A DNA stretch of 64,000 nt from Pyropia yezoensis (taxonomy: Eukaryota; Rhodophyta; Bangiophyceae; Bangiales; Bangiaceae): assembly GCA_009829735.1 (NCBI GenBank), contig CM020619.1, positions 11,833,777 through 11,897,776 of the forward strand. Direction: 5' to 3'. A program made the position numbers and the translations under genes. Shown in pieces: positions 9,038-19,700 of the stretch (positions are counted from its first letter, which is position 1; each line of letters starts with the position of its first letter). Below the pieces are notes generated by a model. That model was not told where the DNA came from and made no database searches. It was given only the letters and a program-made list of their open reading frames with translations.

Positions 9038-10798
9038 ATGGCTACCCTCCCTGGCACGACGGTGCCCGAAGGGGTAGACCCCGCGTCCCTTGACGCATCC
9101 CTGGTCACCGCGGGGGACGGTGCCCAACCCGGCGTTCTCCCTACGGGTGAAGCAGACCTGGGCGTGACATCCGGTAGTGGACTGGAGTCTACAGGCGGCC
9201 AAGTACCGCCTGCTCCCGTTCCTCCGGCTGTTCCTCCTGTGGGAGCCACCCCGGGGTCAACGGCGTTCGAGTCCGCTCGCAGCAGACGTCTCCCTCCTGT
9301 CGGTTCTACTCTTCAACCTCCAGGGATAGCCCCTGGTGTGTTTACTCCTGGACCCACACATGGCAGCTGGGTGTATACACCTCTTCCTGTGGGCACTGGC
9401 AGTGCCAGAGGCACCGCTATGACTGGTTCTACGGGTCTTCCTGAGACTTCGACTCCTGGGACCGGCCAAGCTTTTCCTCCCCTTGCGTCCTATGGGGCGG
9501 GGAGCTCCAAGACCGGTAACCGGAGCAGCCGTAGGCGTCGGCGTCGTCGCCGTCGCTCTAGCACCAGCGAGACCAGTTCCTCCAGCTCTGAGGAGGGATA
9601 TGACTGGGATGCATCTCCCGGTCCTACCCGGCGCAGGCTAGTCGAGTTCGACTTCCCTGCCCACCAAGTGGGAGATGCCACCCTGAACAAGGTCACGTAT
9701 TGGGGTAACTACCGGCTGGAGAACCAAGACCAAGGTTACACCCGGAAGATGGCCAAGAAGATGGCATCCCTGAGCCGGCGAATGCAGCCGAGCTTTGGGG
9801 GACATCCTAAGTTTTCCGGGAAGAGACCGGCGCTTATCTTTGCCTTCCTGCGCCGGTTTGTCAAGGCATGCAATGACAACGATGTGTCCGAGGGCAAGGC
9901 TCTCTATCTCCTGATTAACTTCATGACCGGAGAAGCGGAACAGCGGTTTGCACAGGTTCTACCAGACTCTGCCGGGCACATTGTTGGACGTACCGTCGCG
10001 AGTTATCCGGAGGCGGTCAACTGGCTCCTGTCCAACTACGCAGACGCGGACTCCCTGCGTAAGGCAGTCGGTAGGCTGAACCGGGCAACCATGGAGAGAC
10101 AAGAGACTCCAGAGGCGTTCGCCCGTCGTGTCCGGGAGATGAGCGATGCTTGTGGCAACGTTTACCCTGAGGACAGGCTCAAGATGATCTTCTCGGAGGG
10201 GCTTCCTGAATATCTTCAAGTGGATGCGGAGAACTACAACCAGGAACATCAAGAACATACCTTCCAGCAGTTGATGGCCTACACCCAGGGCAAGCACCGG
10301 CAAGCCAAGGCCCTCCAAGCTCCTATGGTATCAACTCCCAAGCCGTTGTCGCGAGTTCGTCCCGGACCCGACAAGTATAAGGGAGGTGATAACCCTGTAC
10401 CGGTACTCGCAGTTGGCGAGGCCTCACCCATGGAGTCAAGGGACAAGTGGGGCGGCTTCGTTTCTAAGGAGCAACCTTCCCTGGTCGCCCCCAAGCAGAT
10501 CAGGAACCAGCGATTCCGGTCTTGCTGGCTGTGCCAGAAGGAGGATCATATGTCCTACCAGTGCCCGACCATTCCCAAGGATCTCCAGGAGAAACTCAAG
10601 CGTCAAGGACTGGTGTTTGCAAAGGCGGTCAACTGGGCTGACCGGCGGGCACCCTCCAAGATGGACAAGGCACAGGTACATGCCATCCGAGTGGCAACCT
10701 TACAGAGCATCACGGAGGCTCTGGCAAGGGAAGCTCCTACGGACTTTGACCTGGAGACCGAAACCTCTAAGGACTCCTCGGATCCGGGAAACGAGTAG
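9038..10798 (+). CDS. Gag of element I (586 aa)
   Basis: Nucleocapsid/capsid protein of a Ty3/Gypsy element. The start is the ATG in a good Kozak context (ACCAACATGG) 190 bases after the PBS. The N-terminal third is Pro/Gly/Thr-rich, followed by an Arg-rich run and a Ser-rich run near residue 165-195. The retrotransposon Gag domain follows (FAFLRRFVKACNDND, then NWLLSNYADADS). One zinc knuckle C-x2-C-x4-H-x4-C (CWLCQKEDHMSYQC) lies near residue 495. It ends GNE-stop. The slippery G GGA AAC sits directly before the stop, so a share of ribosomes should shift by -1 into pol. Confidence 0.88.
   Translation: MATLPGTTVPEGVDPASLDASLVTAGDGAQPGVLPTGEADLGVTSGSGLESTGGQVPPAPVPPAVPPVGATPGSTAFESARSRRLPPVGSTLQPPGIAPGVFTPGPTHGSWVYTPLPVGTGSARGTAMTGSTGLPETSTPGTGQAFPPLASYGAGSSKTGNRSSRRRRRRRRRSSTSETSSSSSEEGYDWDASPGPTRRRLVEFDFPAHQVGDATLNKVTYWGNYRLENQDQGYTRKMAKKMASLSRRMQPSFGGHPKFSGKRPALIFAFLRRFVKACNDNDVSEGKALYLLINFMTGEAEQRFAQVLPDSAGHIVGRTVASYPEAVNWLLSNYADADSLRKAVGRLNRATMERQETPEAFARRVREMSDACGNVYPEDRLKMIFSEGLPEYLQVDAENYNQEHQEHTFQQLMAYTQGKHRQAKALQAPMVSTPKPLSRVRPGPDKYKGGDNPVPVLAVGEASPMESRDKWGGFVSKEQPSLVAPKQIRNQRFRSCWLCQKEDHMSYQCPTIPKDLQEKLKRQGLVFAKAVNWADRRAPSKMDKAQVHAIRVATLQSITEALAREAPTDFDLETETSKDSSDPGNE
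10786..10792 (+). promoter_or_regulatory. -1 frameshift slippery site, element I gag/pol
   Basis: G GGA AAC in the gag frame, then GAG TAG. The pol frame is exactly -1 and is open without a stop from here into protease. GGGAAAC is the known gag-pro slip site of MPMV/SRV-1-type retroviruses; use here is inferred. Confidence 0.72.
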
Positions 10799-13700
10799 GG
10801 CAGGCGCTCTCCCCAAGTGTCTTCCCGAATCTCCAACGGCAGGGTACTTCTACCTGTTCTCCCCTTGCGTGCCGGGAGAAAGGACGGCGGTTACCTGCTC
10901 AACCGGTAGCCGCCTGGACACCCTGTTTGTTCAAGGGGACCTTGCTCGTCCTGCGTAAGGAAAACCTCAAGATTAATGCTCGTATGCGTGTGGGGGATAG
11001 CCTCCCCCAAGCTGTTACGCCGGTGGTCGACACGGGAGCCGGACCAAGCGTCATCACTGAGAACCTGTTACCTCCGGGCTGGCGTCGACATGCCTGGAGA
11101 GCGCCTACCAGAACCCATATTGTAGACGCATCAGGTCAAACCCTACGACCGCTTGGCCGTCTTCCCGTCGCCATCTATGTCAACAATGAACCAATGCTTT
11201 TTCCCTTTCTAGTAGTCAAGACCTTATCAGTCCCCCTCATCCTAGGCTGGGACTTCCAGAAGCAGCATGTCAAGAGCATCCTACCCGGAGAAGGAAAGGT
11301 GCAGTTCAACCATGGGTTTGTGTCACCAGTGCTGGAGCACCTAGACACCAAGGTTCGTGTGGCCAAGAACCAGAAGGAACGCATCCCACCCTCTACCTTG
11401 ACCCTCATCAAACCGGTGCTCCTACCTCCTCGCTCGGAGACCAAGGTTCAAGTCACGACCCGGACTGCAGGTCAATGCCTGATCTACGGACGCAAGGAAT
11501 TTCTGGCGAAACACCGATTATACCTAGCCCACGGACATCACAAGAAGGTGGAGAGGCACACCCCGTTCTCGGTGCTGATCGTCAACGTGAGCCGGAAGCC
11601 AATAACCCTCGCCAAGGGCACTCGAGTTGGTACAGCAGAGCCTTACCGGGGGTCCGCCCGCGCCATGAGCAAGGAAGACCTCTTCAACCTGCAACAAGAG
11701 CTGGCATCCAACTTGACGGCCTTAGACGTATCTCCGGAACAAGAGCAGGCTGGCCGTACTAATCCGAAGCCCGAACAAGCACCGCCCGGGATGCCGAAGG
11801 TTAACCAAGAAAACGTCCCTCCCGACTTGAAGGAGGCACTGGAGAAGCTTCTCCAGGAATATCGGCACCTGTGGTCCGGAGAGCTGGGCAAGATGGACGC
11901 CACCCTACACCGGATTCAACTCAAGCCAGATGCCAAACCAGTGCACATGCAACCATACCGGGCTGGATCTCATCGCCGGGATGAGATTGAGAAGCAGGTT
12001 AACAAGATGCTCAAGATGGATGTTATCGAGCCGTCTGATGGCGAGTGGGCTTTCCCGGTGGTAGTCGTCCCGAAACCTGGCGGTCACTTCCGTTTCTGCG
12101 TTGACTACAGACGCCTGAACGAGATGACAGTCAAGGATGTATACCCGATACCCCGGATGGACGATTGCCTCGACTTTCTTGGTGATGCCACCCTCTTCTC
12201 GACGCTGGATTGTAATGCCGGTTACTGGCAGATCCCTCTGGCTGACGAGGACAAGGACAAGACTACCTTCACGTGCCACATGGGACTATTCCGGAGCAAG
12301 CGTCTCCCTTTTGGTCTCACTAATGCTCCGGCAACCTTCCAGAGAGCCATCGACATCATCTTGTCGGGGCTAAGGTGGAGAACATGTTTGGTCTACCTGG
12401 ACGACATCATCGTTTTCTCCAAGACCCCAGCGGAACACCTGGAGCACCTTCGAGAAGTCCTGGCCCTCCTGTCCAAGGCTGGAGTTACCCTCAAGGCCGA
12501 GAAGTGCCACCTGTTTGAGACTGAGGTGGAGTACCTGGGGCACGTGCTGAGTCCGGGGGAGCTCCGAGTCAATGAGAAGAACATCAAGGCCCTCCGGCAT
12601 GCACGGCAACCTAAAACCCAGACGGAACTCAAGAGCTTCCTGGGTATGTGCAACGTCTACCGCCGGTTCGTACGGGACTACGCTCTGATTGCCCGGCCCT
12701 TGACCAAGCTTACTAGCAAGAAGCTTCCAGCACAACTCCCGGTGTTCGACGAGAAGCAGAAAGCAGCCTTCGAAGAGCTCAAGAAGCGCCTGACCACCAC
12801 TCCAGTACTGGCGTTACCCAAGCGGGAGGGCCAGTTTGTTCTGGAGACTGATGCCTGTGGCGTCCAGGTGGGGTGCTCACTACTCCAGCAACAACCTGAT
12901 GGGCACTTCCTCCCGATAGGCTACTACAGTCGCGTCTTGACTCCAGCCGAGAAGAACTATTCCACGACCGAGCGCGAGTGCTTGGCGGTCGTCTGGGCTT
13001 GCTTCCTGTTACGTCCATATCTTGAAGGACAAGAGTTCCTCATCCGGACGGACCACGCCAGTCTAAGGTGGCTGCTATGCATGGACAGCAGTCAAGGAAG
13101 GGTCGCCCGGTGGCGCCTACGCCTTTCGGAGTTCAAGTACAAGGTGTGCACCAGAGCAGGGAGGGAGCACCACTGCGCCGACACCATGTCCAGGCTGGAG
13201 ACCCCCGCAGCCGATACCGGTCCTATCCCGGAGGAAATACCTTGCTTTATCCTCCCGAATGTCGGACGTGGTTGGCACGCTCCCCTGTACGAGACACCTG
13301 ACGCTCATCAACCGGTAACCATTCACCGGATGCTGGAGGCACAATTGACGGACCCTCAATGCTTGGAGCTTCGCCACCAAATGGACCTGAACCGGAACAG
13401 TCGCTTCTCCGAGTCTACAGACGGACTCCTGGTACGGGTGTCACCCTTCGATGGGGCAACTCAAGTTTACGTACCCCGAAGTCTACGAGCTGACATCCTA
13501 CGCCTGGAGCACTTGTCTCCCCAGGCCGGACATCCTGGTATCAATCGGATGTATGCTTCCATGAGACGACACTATTACTGGGAAACCATGGCCAGTGACG
13601 TCCATAAGTGCCTGGAGGCTTGTATTTCTTGTGCAAGGAACCGGTTGTCCCAGAGGAAGAAGACTTCTAAGCTACGCCTATTCCCTGCGGCGGAGCCCTT

Positions 13701-14631
13701 TGCAAGCTTAAGCATGGACATCCTGGGGCCCCTACCTGAAACATCCAGTGGCAACATATACCTGCTCATCATTTGTGACCGGTTCTCCAAGTTTACTCGA
13801 GCAATCCCGCTGAGGACCATCACGGCTCTGGATGTCACGTCAGCCTTCTGTGAGTACTGGATAGCTGCCTATGGCCCTCCAGACTCCGTCTTAACCGACA
13901 ACGGTCCCCAGTTTGCATCCCTGTTCTTCCAAGGAGTCTGTGACCTGATGGGCATCAAGAACTTGTACACCACGACGTACCACCCTCAAACGAACGGCCA
14001 GGTGGAACGATTCAACCGGACCCTAGTGGACATGCTACGGCACTACGTGGAGGAGCACCAAGAAGACTGGGACGAGCTCCTGGCTGTCCTCACTCTAGCC
14101 TACAACTCCCGAGTTCACCGGACAACGGGAGTCGCTCCACTCGACTTTGTCACCCCAAGGCGGCTGACCAACTTCTCCCTGGAAAGAATACCGGATGGTC
14201 TCCAGCCTGCACTGAAGTCAGGTCCCAAGGCAAAGGATGAGTTCCTGGAACAACTAAAGCTCCTGCTCCCAAGAGTCAAGGAGTCAATCTCAAAGACCCA
14301 GGAGCGATACAAGCGGGACTATGACAAGGGTGTCCGGGAAAAGAACAAGGAACTGGGTGGTGGCGACTGGGTTTTTGTGGACAACCATAGCAAGACCCGG
14401 GGGAAGCTGGACTCTAAGACGGATGGACCTTATGAGATTCTCAATACGGATGGCTGGACCTTCCTTCTAGACGTGGATGGCTCTCCGTACCGGGTGAGCA
14501 GCGACCATGTCACCCGAGCTCCACCGCCAAGCCAGCGGGACTTGACCCGGCGCAAGCGGACTGCGATACCCTGGCTATCCCCAGAAGAAGGCCGGGAGTA
14601 TGCCTACGTCAAGTTTGTCGACCATGCCTGG
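10793..14631 (+). CDS. Pol of element I: PR-RT-RNase H-integrase-chromodomain start (truncated by gap)
   Basis: Open frame reached by -1 shift from gag and running without a stop to the assembly gap. Order: aspartic protease (VVDTGAGPSVI, nt about 11025), reverse transcriptase with FCVDYRRLNE, LPFGLTNAPATFQ and the YLDD box near nt 12395, RNase H (ETDACGVQVGC, then TERECLAVVWA), integrase with an H-H-C-C zinc finger (nt about 13510-13650) and D-D-E core (SMDILGPLP, TDNGPQFAS, NGQVERFNRT), a basic spacer, and the first strand of a chromodomain (EYAYVKFVDHAW) just before the Ns. All catalytic boxes are intact, so this is one of the least damaged elements here. Its 3' LTR and any downstream ORF are hidden. 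Confidence 0.92.
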
Positions 14632-15131
14632 NNNNNNNNNNNNNNNNNNNNNNNNNNNNNNNNNNNNNNNNNNNNNNNNNNNNNNNNNNNNNNNNNNNNN
14701 NNNNNNNNNNNNNNNNNNNNNNNNNNNNNNNNNNNNNNNNNNNNNNNNNNNNNNNNNNNNNNNNNNNNNNNNNNNNNNNNNNNNNNNNNNNNNNNNNNNN
14801 NNNNNNNNNNNNNNNNNNNNNNNNNNNNNNNNNNNNNNNNNNNNNNNNNNNNNNNNNNNNNNNNNNNNNNNNNNNNNNNNNNNNNNNNNNNNNNNNNNNN
14901 NNNNNNNNNNNNNNNNNNNNNNNNNNNNNNNNNNNNNNNNNNNNNNNNNNNNNNNNNNNNNNNNNNNNNNNNNNNNNNNNNNNNNNNNNNNNNNNNNNNN
15001 NNNNNNNNNNNNNNNNNNNNNNNNNNNNNNNNNNNNNNNNNNNNNNNNNNNNNNNNNNNNNNNNNNNNNNNNNNNNNNNNNNNNNNNNNNNNNNNNNNNN
15101 NNNNNNNNNNNNNNNNNNNNNNNNNNNNNNN
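14632..15131. other. Assembly gap of 500 N
   Basis: The round length suggests a placeholder. It hides the end of I's pol, I's 3' LTR and nearly all of element C. Confidence 0.99.
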
Positions 15132-15582
15132 TTGAGTCTCGGTCCACCTCCGGGAGTCCACCTGAGGGGTAACCACGTTCCTCAGGGGTCTCAACCGGGG
15201 GCATGGGCGCGAGCCCATCGCCGACCAACGGAGGTCCGCCGTCCTCCGAAAGCCTAGTTGGCGATGGCTCCATGCCAAAGTTGGCTCCAACCCGAGTGGA
15301 ACTCGCGGGGACAGTCCTCACCCCTTGGGACGTTCCCGTTGAGTATACCACGCGGTGGCCAGACTTCGGCCCACCCACGTCAGAAGTGTCACCCGAGTGA
15401 ACTCCCGACTGAGTCGGGGTGGCCTGTTGCCCGCCCGCACTTCCAGTCCTGCTGGCTTGAGGGACCTCTAGTCCCTCTGCGACCCCAGGTAAACCCACCT
15501 GTGTCTCACCAGTATTCAAAGGCACTGAAGTACGTGCGTCACCCGTGTACTCCCCGGACGACGGGGGGTCCGAGCTAGCCAT
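15132..15582 (-). CDS. Gag N-terminus of element C (partial)
   Basis: The first 150 codons of a gag of the A/C/E/F/G family, cut by the gap. The start is the ATG at 15582 (MASSDPPSSGEY; context AACATGG). It is Gly/Ser/Thr/Pro-rich like other Gag N-termini. This copy is the in-frame reference for the broken gags of E and G: those lack four bases after the codons for TQSGV, which puts them out of frame. PBS and LTR follow directly to the right. Confidence 0.8.
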
Positions 15583-15681
15583 GTTGGCTAACGATCCGTA
15601 TGACACGGTCCAAGTCCACCGTTCCTCTGAGACAGAGGGCCCCCTACACCCGGGTGCACCCGGAGGTAAAGTTTACTTCTG

Positions 15682-15699
15682 TCCCCTGCTGCTCCACCA
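15682..15699 (-). other. Primer binding site, element C
   Basis: TGGTGGAGCAGCAGGGGA on the minus strand, two bases inside the LTR edge; identical to the sites of B, H and I. Confidence 0.82.
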
Positions 15700-15701
15700 A
15701 A

Positions 15702-16169
15702 TGTGGCAAAAACCACTCGCACACACAGCACCCAAGTTGGGGCGGTGTGCGAGGGCTGCCTCCCGTGTCGGGGGAACCGGAAGAAGTGCAAGTCGCACAC
15801 ACTCTATCCCTGTTGTGGGGCAATCCCCCCACGGACAAACAAGAAGATGGTGTGTGGGCCAACAGTTTCTTGGTCGGGACGAGGACGCAGGGCCAAGCCC
15901 CGCTGTCCCTCCCCTTATCCCCCCAGGGTCCACTCAGAATCTCGCCACTCAGAATCTCCCACCCCAGCACCTGCCCACCGGGCCACACGAAAATTCAAGA
16001 CGATAAATGCAGAAAACCCTCAAATCCAAGTTGGATTTACTACTAAGCTAACTATCCCGAACTTAGGGAATATGGACCCAAATGCAGGGGGAGGAACGGA
16101 TCAGGCTAGTGGCCTGCCGCCCCTTGCATGGCACGTGTTGCCCCCTACCTGGGGGTCAATACTGCCACA
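15702..16169 (-). repeat. 5' LTR of element C (468 bp)
   Basis: Perfect TGTGGCA/TGCCACA ends and the same length and sequence family as LTRs A, E, F and G. The plus strand keeps the Cys-rich open frame described at 57163-57669, with one of the six cysteines changed to Tyr. Confidence 0.9.
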
Positions 16170-16703
16170 CCGGGGGCGGGTGTTAACGGGGAGGTGGTTG
16201 AGGAATTTATTTCCCGCCTCTACTCCTTTCTAGCTTGCACCCTGGCCGAGGGATCCGCGACTTGTCGTGTGAGGGCGCTGTCAAAATGGCCTTCTCCACC
16301 CCGTCTTGAAACACGGACCAAGGAGTCTAACATACTCGCGAGTGTTTGGGTGGTTAAAACCCGAACGCACAATGAAAGTAAACGGTGGCTCTGCGCCGCT
16401 GCTTGGGGGGAGGTCATCCTCCCTCACTTTGTGTCTTAGCTTGGGGAGGTCATCCTCCCTTGTAAGCCCCCTAGTTACTTCGATATTATCGGAGTTAGCC
16501 TCTACCTTTAAGATAACTTATTAAGGTTCAGGTTTTACTCAGTTACCTAAGCTTGACTCTACTTAGTTGCCTAAGCTTGCTTCGACTTAGAAACCTAAGT
16601 CTGATTTGACTTAGAAACCTAAGTCTGCCGTAACCATGTCACACCCTACTTAGTAGGTATAAGCCTCACCCCCCAACAGCCGAAGTCGGTGTCGGTTGGG
16701 TTG
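16170..16703. other. Non-coding stretch right of LTR C
   Basis: No supported gene. It holds two copies of the hairpin GGGAGGTCATCCTCCC (near 16409 and 16446) and the tandem repeat 16537-16632. It is probably B sequence between pol and the insertion site, but could contain I's unrecognised 3' LTR. Confidence 0.4.
16537..16632. repeat. Four tandem 24-bp repeats, each a hairpin
   Basis: Units start at 16537, 16561, 16585 and 16609. Each contains an inverted repeat such as ACTTAG-AAAC-CTAAGT. It lies about 70 bases past the pol stop of element B. Confidence 0.8.
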
Positions 16704-19700
16704 TTACAGTAGGCGTCGTCGCCTCATGTAAGGCATGAGGAGTTGGCAGGGTATATTCGCCGCCTGTTCCCAGGTGGGTGAGTCGTATCCGACCCACATA
16801 ACCTTGACGTACCAGGGCCCTGGTAGGTCCGGGTCGGTGTGTCCGACCACGCTCTCTACTTGGTATGGAATCCCATCCGGTCCCACCGGGTCATCTGACC
16901 GGTGGGTTGTAAGAGCTTCATGTAGCAACCCAGCCGGTACCGGCTGAGGCTGTTCCGGCTTCGGAGCTGGTGTGACATCATTCACACTGATGCGTTGGAT
17001 CTCCGTATCGGAGTGCAAGATAACAGAGTGATCATCTCTGTGTAAGATCTGGTACGGTCCCTTGACCGGTTGCATAGGCTTGTTCCCTCGGAACTTCTGG
17101 TGTCTGATGTAGACCCAGTCACCTGTTACCAGGGTAGCGTTGCGCACCCGTAGTCGGGCGTCGAAGTTCTTCTTGTATCGAAGTTGTGTTCTGTCAAGGG
17201 CACCCTTGAGCTTAGGAATCATCCACGATAGCTTGGCCAACCAAGCTAGGTGGATGCGTTCGGCCGGTCGGCCCTTCGGTGTATCATACCGAGTGCACCT
17301 GCCTGGCGGCAGCGTCAGGTTACCGACGCCTAGTGGCATGACCCACTCCAGTGGGGCGATGTTCGTGCTTCGATGTGGCCTGGCATTGTATGCCAGGGTG
17401 AGTACGGACAGGAGCCTGTCCCAAGTGTTCGTGTGCTCGGCCACGTAGCACTGTAGCATCTTAACAATGGTGCGGTTAAACTGCTCCACCTGTCCGTTGG
17501 TCTGCGGGTGGTAGTCGGATGCCCGACGTGGTTCGATCCTGAACATGCCCATGACCTTAGTGCAGAATGCCGACGTCAGGTTTGCTCCGTTGTCGGAGAG
17601 GAGTTGCTTCATGATTCCGTATGCACTGATCCAGTGGTCAACCACTGCGTTCATAATCGTGTATGCCGTATCATTCGGGATGGCTGCCGCTCGTGACAGC
17701 TTAGTGAAGCGGTCAGACATGACCAGGATGTACCTGTTCCCTTCTTCCGTTACCGGAAGTGGCCCGAGTATGTCGATAGCGACTTGCTCGTTGGGCCCAT
17801 CGGGTGGGAACAGCTTCATGGCAGACGCCTGCCTATGTAGACTCATGCGGTTGCGTGCACAGGGGTGGCATCCCCTTACGTGGTCGACCACGTCGACGGC
17901 CATTGATGGCCAGTAGAATAACCTTCGCATTGCTGCGAACATACGTGAACCCCCCGGGTGTCCGGCTGTAGGGTTCTCGTGTTCTCGTTCCATGACGGCT
18001 TGCCGTAAGGACACGGGAACCACGACTTGATGTCGTCCATCGGCGGGTGCCCGCCGGTATATGAGTCCGTCCTCGTTCTCGGAGAAGATGCCGGCTGTAC
18101 CGGCCAGGTGGTTAGCGCGATGGCGTCTACAGTCGTCGTCATTGGCTTGTGCCTCGCGGAAGTCCGCGAGAGTCAGTGGGCATGCTCGGTGTGCCATGGT
18201 ATGGTCAACCAAACCTTGGGTGGCGTTACCCACCATGCAGACCGGTACCACCGGGATGTCCTCGTCCACCGGGCGGGTATCCCCGCTCGGGGTGTCGAGT
18301 CGAGACAATGCGTCTCCGAGATGGTGGGTTGACCCAGCCTTATACACGGTACGGTAGTCGTGCTCGGCCATCTTCAGCCTCCATCGGGCTAGCCTCCCAT
18401 GGCTATCGGAATCCTTGTCACCAAGGTTGAGGAGCCATCGTAGAGGTTCGTGGTCGGACCTCACGATGAACCTGGAGCCCTCCAGGTATGAACGGAGCAG
18501 TTGCACTGCCCATATAACCCCGGGGCACTCACGCTCGGTGGCACTATAGTTACGCTCAGCCGGGTTGAGTGTCCGGCTGAAGTACCCTACCGGACGTAGG
18601 TCCGGGATAACGTTATCGGAACCGATCAACGTCTCTCCCTGTAGCAGGGTGCATCCCACTTGGGTGTCGCACGCATCGACATCGATGACGAAGGTACCCC
18701 GTCTGTGCGGTAACGCAAGGACGGGTGGGGATAGTAGGGTTCGTTTTAGCGACTCGAATGCCTCCTCTTCGCTAGGCGAAGGGGGTTGGAGTACCTTGGG
18801 CAAGGTACTGCTCGTGAGAACCGTTAACGGTTTAGCTATCCGAGCGAAGTCCTTGACGAACCGTCGGTATACGTTGCACATTCCCAGGAAGCTCTTGAGC
18901 TGCGTCTGGGTGTTAGGGAACCGGGCATCCCGGAGTGCCCGGGTATTGGCTTCGAGTACCCCTAGTTTACCAGGGGTTATCTGGTGGCCCAGATACTCGA
19001 CCGTCTGTTGGAAGAAGGCGCACTTCTTCAGACGCAGGGTTACCCCGGCGTCCCTCAAGGGGGTGAGTACCTCGTCAACATGTTGCACATGGTCATCCAT
19101 GTTACGCGAGAAGACGATGACGTCATCGAGGTACACTAGGCAGTTACGCAACTTCACCCCCGACAGTATAATGTCGATAGCCCGCTGGAATGTAGCGGGG
19201 GCGTTGGACAATCCGAAGGGCATCCTTAGGAACTCGTACACTCCACTGTGACAGACGAATGCCGTCTTGGGGATATCCTCGTCCGCCACTGGGATCTGCC
19301 AGTAACCGGCATTGCAGTCGATGGTGGTAAACACCGTAGCCTCCCCCAAGGAGTCGATGCATTCATCCATCCTTGGTAAAGGGTAGGAGTCCTTCTTGGT
19401 AACCAAGTTGAGGCGTCGATAATCGATGCAGAACCGAGGAGTTTGATCCTTCTTCGGTACGATGACGACTGGGGCACCCCACTCCGACATCGAAGGTCGT
19501 ATCACCTTCGCTTCGCTCATCCTCTTCACTTCTCCATCAACGATCTCTCGTTGCACATGTCCCGCTCGGTGCGGTTGTGACCGGGCGGGTCGTGCACCTG
19601 GTACCAGGTCTATACGATGTTGGGTTGCCCCAATGGTACCCAAGGCTCCGCCAGTCCACATGACGTCATGCTTTCTTAGCATCCGTCGTACCCCTTCGGC

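Noticed and set aside
15703..16233. LTR frames as separate genes in each LTR copy
   Set aside because: No ATG and they cross LTR borders; reported once as a low-confidence open frame (57163-57669).
16537..16632. 24-bp tandem repeats as a CRISPR array
   Set aside because: The units are contiguous, without unique spacers, in a eukaryotic retroelement.
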